From: Pseudomonas sp.
GTDB taxonomy: Bacteria; Pseudomonadota; Gammaproteobacteria; Pseudomonadales; Pseudomonadaceae
Length of the DNA stretch: 64,000 bases
Direction of reading: 5' to 3'
NCBI RefSeq assembly: GCF_030683065.1
Contig: NZ_JAUXMX010000064.1
Span: 1-64,000 of the forward strand
A program made the position numbers and the translations under genes. This document shows positions 62,914 through 64,000 of the stretch, one piece after another (position 1 is the first letter of the stretch; every line of letters begins with the position of its first letter). The notes below the pieces were generated by a model that saw only the letters and a program-made list of their open reading frames with translations, had not been told where the DNA came from and made no database searches.

Positions 62914-63291
62914 TCAGCGCCCAGTGAGCCGCCAGCCTGCCAGGCCGAGGCACAGCCAGCCGCCCAGAAAGGCCATACCGCCGAACGGCGTAATGATGCC
63001 GAGCCCAGTAATGCCGCTGAGAGTCAGCAGATACAAGCTGCCAGAGAACAACAGAATGCCCAAGGCGAAACAGCCGCCGGCCAGATTCACCAGGCGACTA
63101 GGCGCCTGCAGCGCCAGCAAGGCCACACCGAGCAGTGCCAGGGCGTGGATCAACTGGTAGTGACTACCTGTCTGAAATACCGCCAGGTACTCAGGACTGA
63201 GCCGACTTTTCAGGCCATGGGCAGCGAAGGCGCCGAGGGCCACGCCAGTGAAACCGGCCAAGGCAGACAGCAACAACCATAGACGCGCCAT
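62914..63291 (-). CDS. DUF423 membrane protein
   Basis: 125 residues with four hydrophobic segments. The family signature is GVALGAFAAHGLKSRLSPEYLAVFQTGSHYQLIHALALL and, near the end, ITPFGGMAFLGGWLCL. Function unknown. Divergent from mtgA and upstream of thiS on the same strand. Confidence 0.93.
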   Translation of the reverse strand: MARLWLLLSALAGFTGVALGAFAAHGLKSRLSPEYLAVFQTGSHYQLIHALALLGVALLALQAPSRLVNLAGGCFALGILLFSGSLYLLTLSGITGLGIITPFGGMAFLGGWLCLGLAGWRLTGR

Positions 63292-63322
63292 GCATCACTC
63301 CAGACAAGGGTAAACAGACCGC

Positions 63323-63328
63323 TATAAT
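63323..63328 (+). promoter_or_regulatory. -10 element before mtgA
   Basis: Perfect TATAAT 30 bp before the mtgA start. No clear -35 was found at the right distance. Confidence 0.4.
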
Positions 63329-63358
63329 GGCCGGCAAACTCAGCCTGGCCAAGCCCGC

Positions 63359-64000
63359 ATGTTTCGCTCCATCCGCCGCCTCCTGTTCAAACTGCTGCTC
63401 TGCCTCATGGTCGGCTCGGCGCTACTGGTGCTGGTCTTGCGCTGGGTGCCGCCACCCGGCACGGCCCTGATGGTCGAACGCAAGATCGAATCCTGGGTCG
63501 ACGGCAAGCCGATCGACCTGCAGCGCAGCTGGCGGCCCTGGAGCGAGCTGCCGGACGACCTGAAGATCGCGGTTATCGCTGGCGAAGACCAGAAATTCGC
63601 CGAGCACTGGGGCTTTGATGTCGCGGCGATTCGTGCGGCCCTGGCGCACAATCAACAGGGCGGATCGCTACGCGGCGCCAGCACGCTGAGCCAGCAAGTG
63701 GCGAAAAACCTGTTCCTCTGGTCGGGCCGCAGCTGGCTGCGCAAAGGCATCGAGTTCTGGTTTACCGGCCTGGTCGAACTGCTTTGGCCAAAACAGCGCA
63801 TTCTTGAGGTGTACCTCAACAGCGTTGAGTGGGGTGACGGCGTATTCGGCGCCGAAGCCGCGGCGCGCCATCACTTCAATACCGGCGCGCCCTACCTGTC
63901 GAATCAGCAGGCCAGCCTGCTGGCTGCCGTATTGCCAAACCCGCGCCAGTGGAGTGCTGGCCAGCCCAGCGCCCACGTCAACCGCCGCGCCAGCTGGATC
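63359..64000 (+). CDS. mtgA: monofunctional peptidoglycan glycosyltransferase, 3' end outside window
   Basis: Polymerises lipid II into glycan strands at the inner membrane. The N-terminal TM anchor (LLFKLLLCLMVGSALLVLVL) is followed by the GT51 domain: motif AGEDQKFAEHWGFD (catalytic Glu), GASTLSQQVAKNLFLW, RKGIEFWFTGLVELLWPKQRILEVYLNSVEWG. 214 residues are present of about 235; the window cuts the C-terminus. ATG at 63359 spans the line boundary. Confidence 0.96.
   Translation, partial: MFRSIRRLLFKLLLCLMVGSALLVLVLRWVPPPGTALMVERKIESWVDGKPIDLQRSWRPWSELPDDLKIAVIAGEDQKFAEHWGFDVAAIRAALAHNQQGGSLRGASTLSQQVAKNLFLWSGRSWLRKGIEFWFTGLVELLWPKQRILEVYLNSVEWGDGVFGAEAAARHHFNTGAPYLSNQQASLLAAVLPNPRQWSAGQPSAHVNRRASWI

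Noticed and set aside
1..64000. CRISPR arrays, tRNA/rRNA genes, prophage or integrase genes
   Set aside because: Looked for regularly spaced repeats, cloverleaf-like stretches and phage or recombinase motifs; none seen.

Overview
The window is chromosomal DNA from a Pseudomonas-type gammaproteobacterium. It is GC-rich and densely coding. Gene content and local order (tkt-sahR-metK, ahcY-metF, bioA-rsmE, pilGHIJK-chpABC, gshB-tonB3-yqgE-ruvX-pyrR-pyrB-pyrC', pilU/pilT-yggS-proC-yggT, metX-metW-rdgB-hemW) match what I recall of the P. aeruginosa PAO1 backbone. Spacing, dispersed repeats and missing genes (no chpD/chpE between chpC and rsmE) point to another species of the genus. I see no prophage, integrase, CRISPR array, rRNA or tRNA. 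The only mobile-type DNA is short: REP-like hairpins, a GTAGGGTGCGC repeat family, and a 164-bp MITE-like insert inside the chemotaxis operon.

Region 1 (1-5.9 kb) holds the end of transketolase, a SahR-like ArsR/methyltransferase fusion regulator with a near-perfect 44-bp palindrome before it, S-adenosylmethionine synthetase (metK), and the exported-looking DNA ligase LigB. Region 2 (6.1-15.7 kb) holds a haem lipoprotein and a MAPEG protein, then a full reductive pyrimidine catabolism locus: beta-ureidopropionase-type amidohydrolase, NCS1 permease, dihydropyrimidinase, PreT, PreA and a RutR-like TetR regulator. Region 3 (15.7-18.4 kb) is ahcY-metF behind a clear S-adenosylhomocysteine (SAH) riboswitch. 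Two different SAH-sensing devices, one protein and one RNA, therefore sit 14 kb apart on the same methyl cycle. Region 4 (18.6-26.8 kb) has ppnN, a periplasmic binding protein, rhlE, yceI plus cytochrome b561, bioA and rsmE.

Region 5 (27-40.4 kb) is the minus-strand Pil-Chp system controlling type IV pili. It includes a 2,414-residue ChpA with eight phosphotransfer-like modules and a hexanucleotide (Glu-Ala)n tract. Region 6 (40.6-46.5 kb) is gshB, tonB3, yqgE, ruvX and the pyrR-pyrB-pyrC' operon. Region 7 (46.6-49.3 kb) is the best candidate for an under-described system. It is a two-gene unit, a radical-SAM protein with a helix-hairpin-helix and a DUF4130-type DNA-metabolism protein, overlapping by 1 nt and preceded by a LexA (SOS) box. 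Region 8 (49.2-54.1 kb) has pilU and pilT, divergent from yggS-proC-yggT-yggU. Region 9 (54.2-64 kb) has a dynamin-like GTPase, metX-metW, a DUF4426 protein, rdgB, hemW (whose first codons are made of a dispersed repeat), a DUF3392 protein, trmB, thiG, thiS, a DUF423 protein and the start of mtgA.

The functional themes are the methionine/SAM cycle (sahR, metK, ahcY, metF, metX, metW; SAM-using bioA, rsmE, trmB, pilK, hemW and the radical-SAM gene), pyrimidine synthesis and breakdown, and type IV pilus twitching (pil-chp, pilT, pilU, tonB3). Starts were chosen from visible Shine-Dalgarno sequences and recalled family N-termini. No database search was possible.
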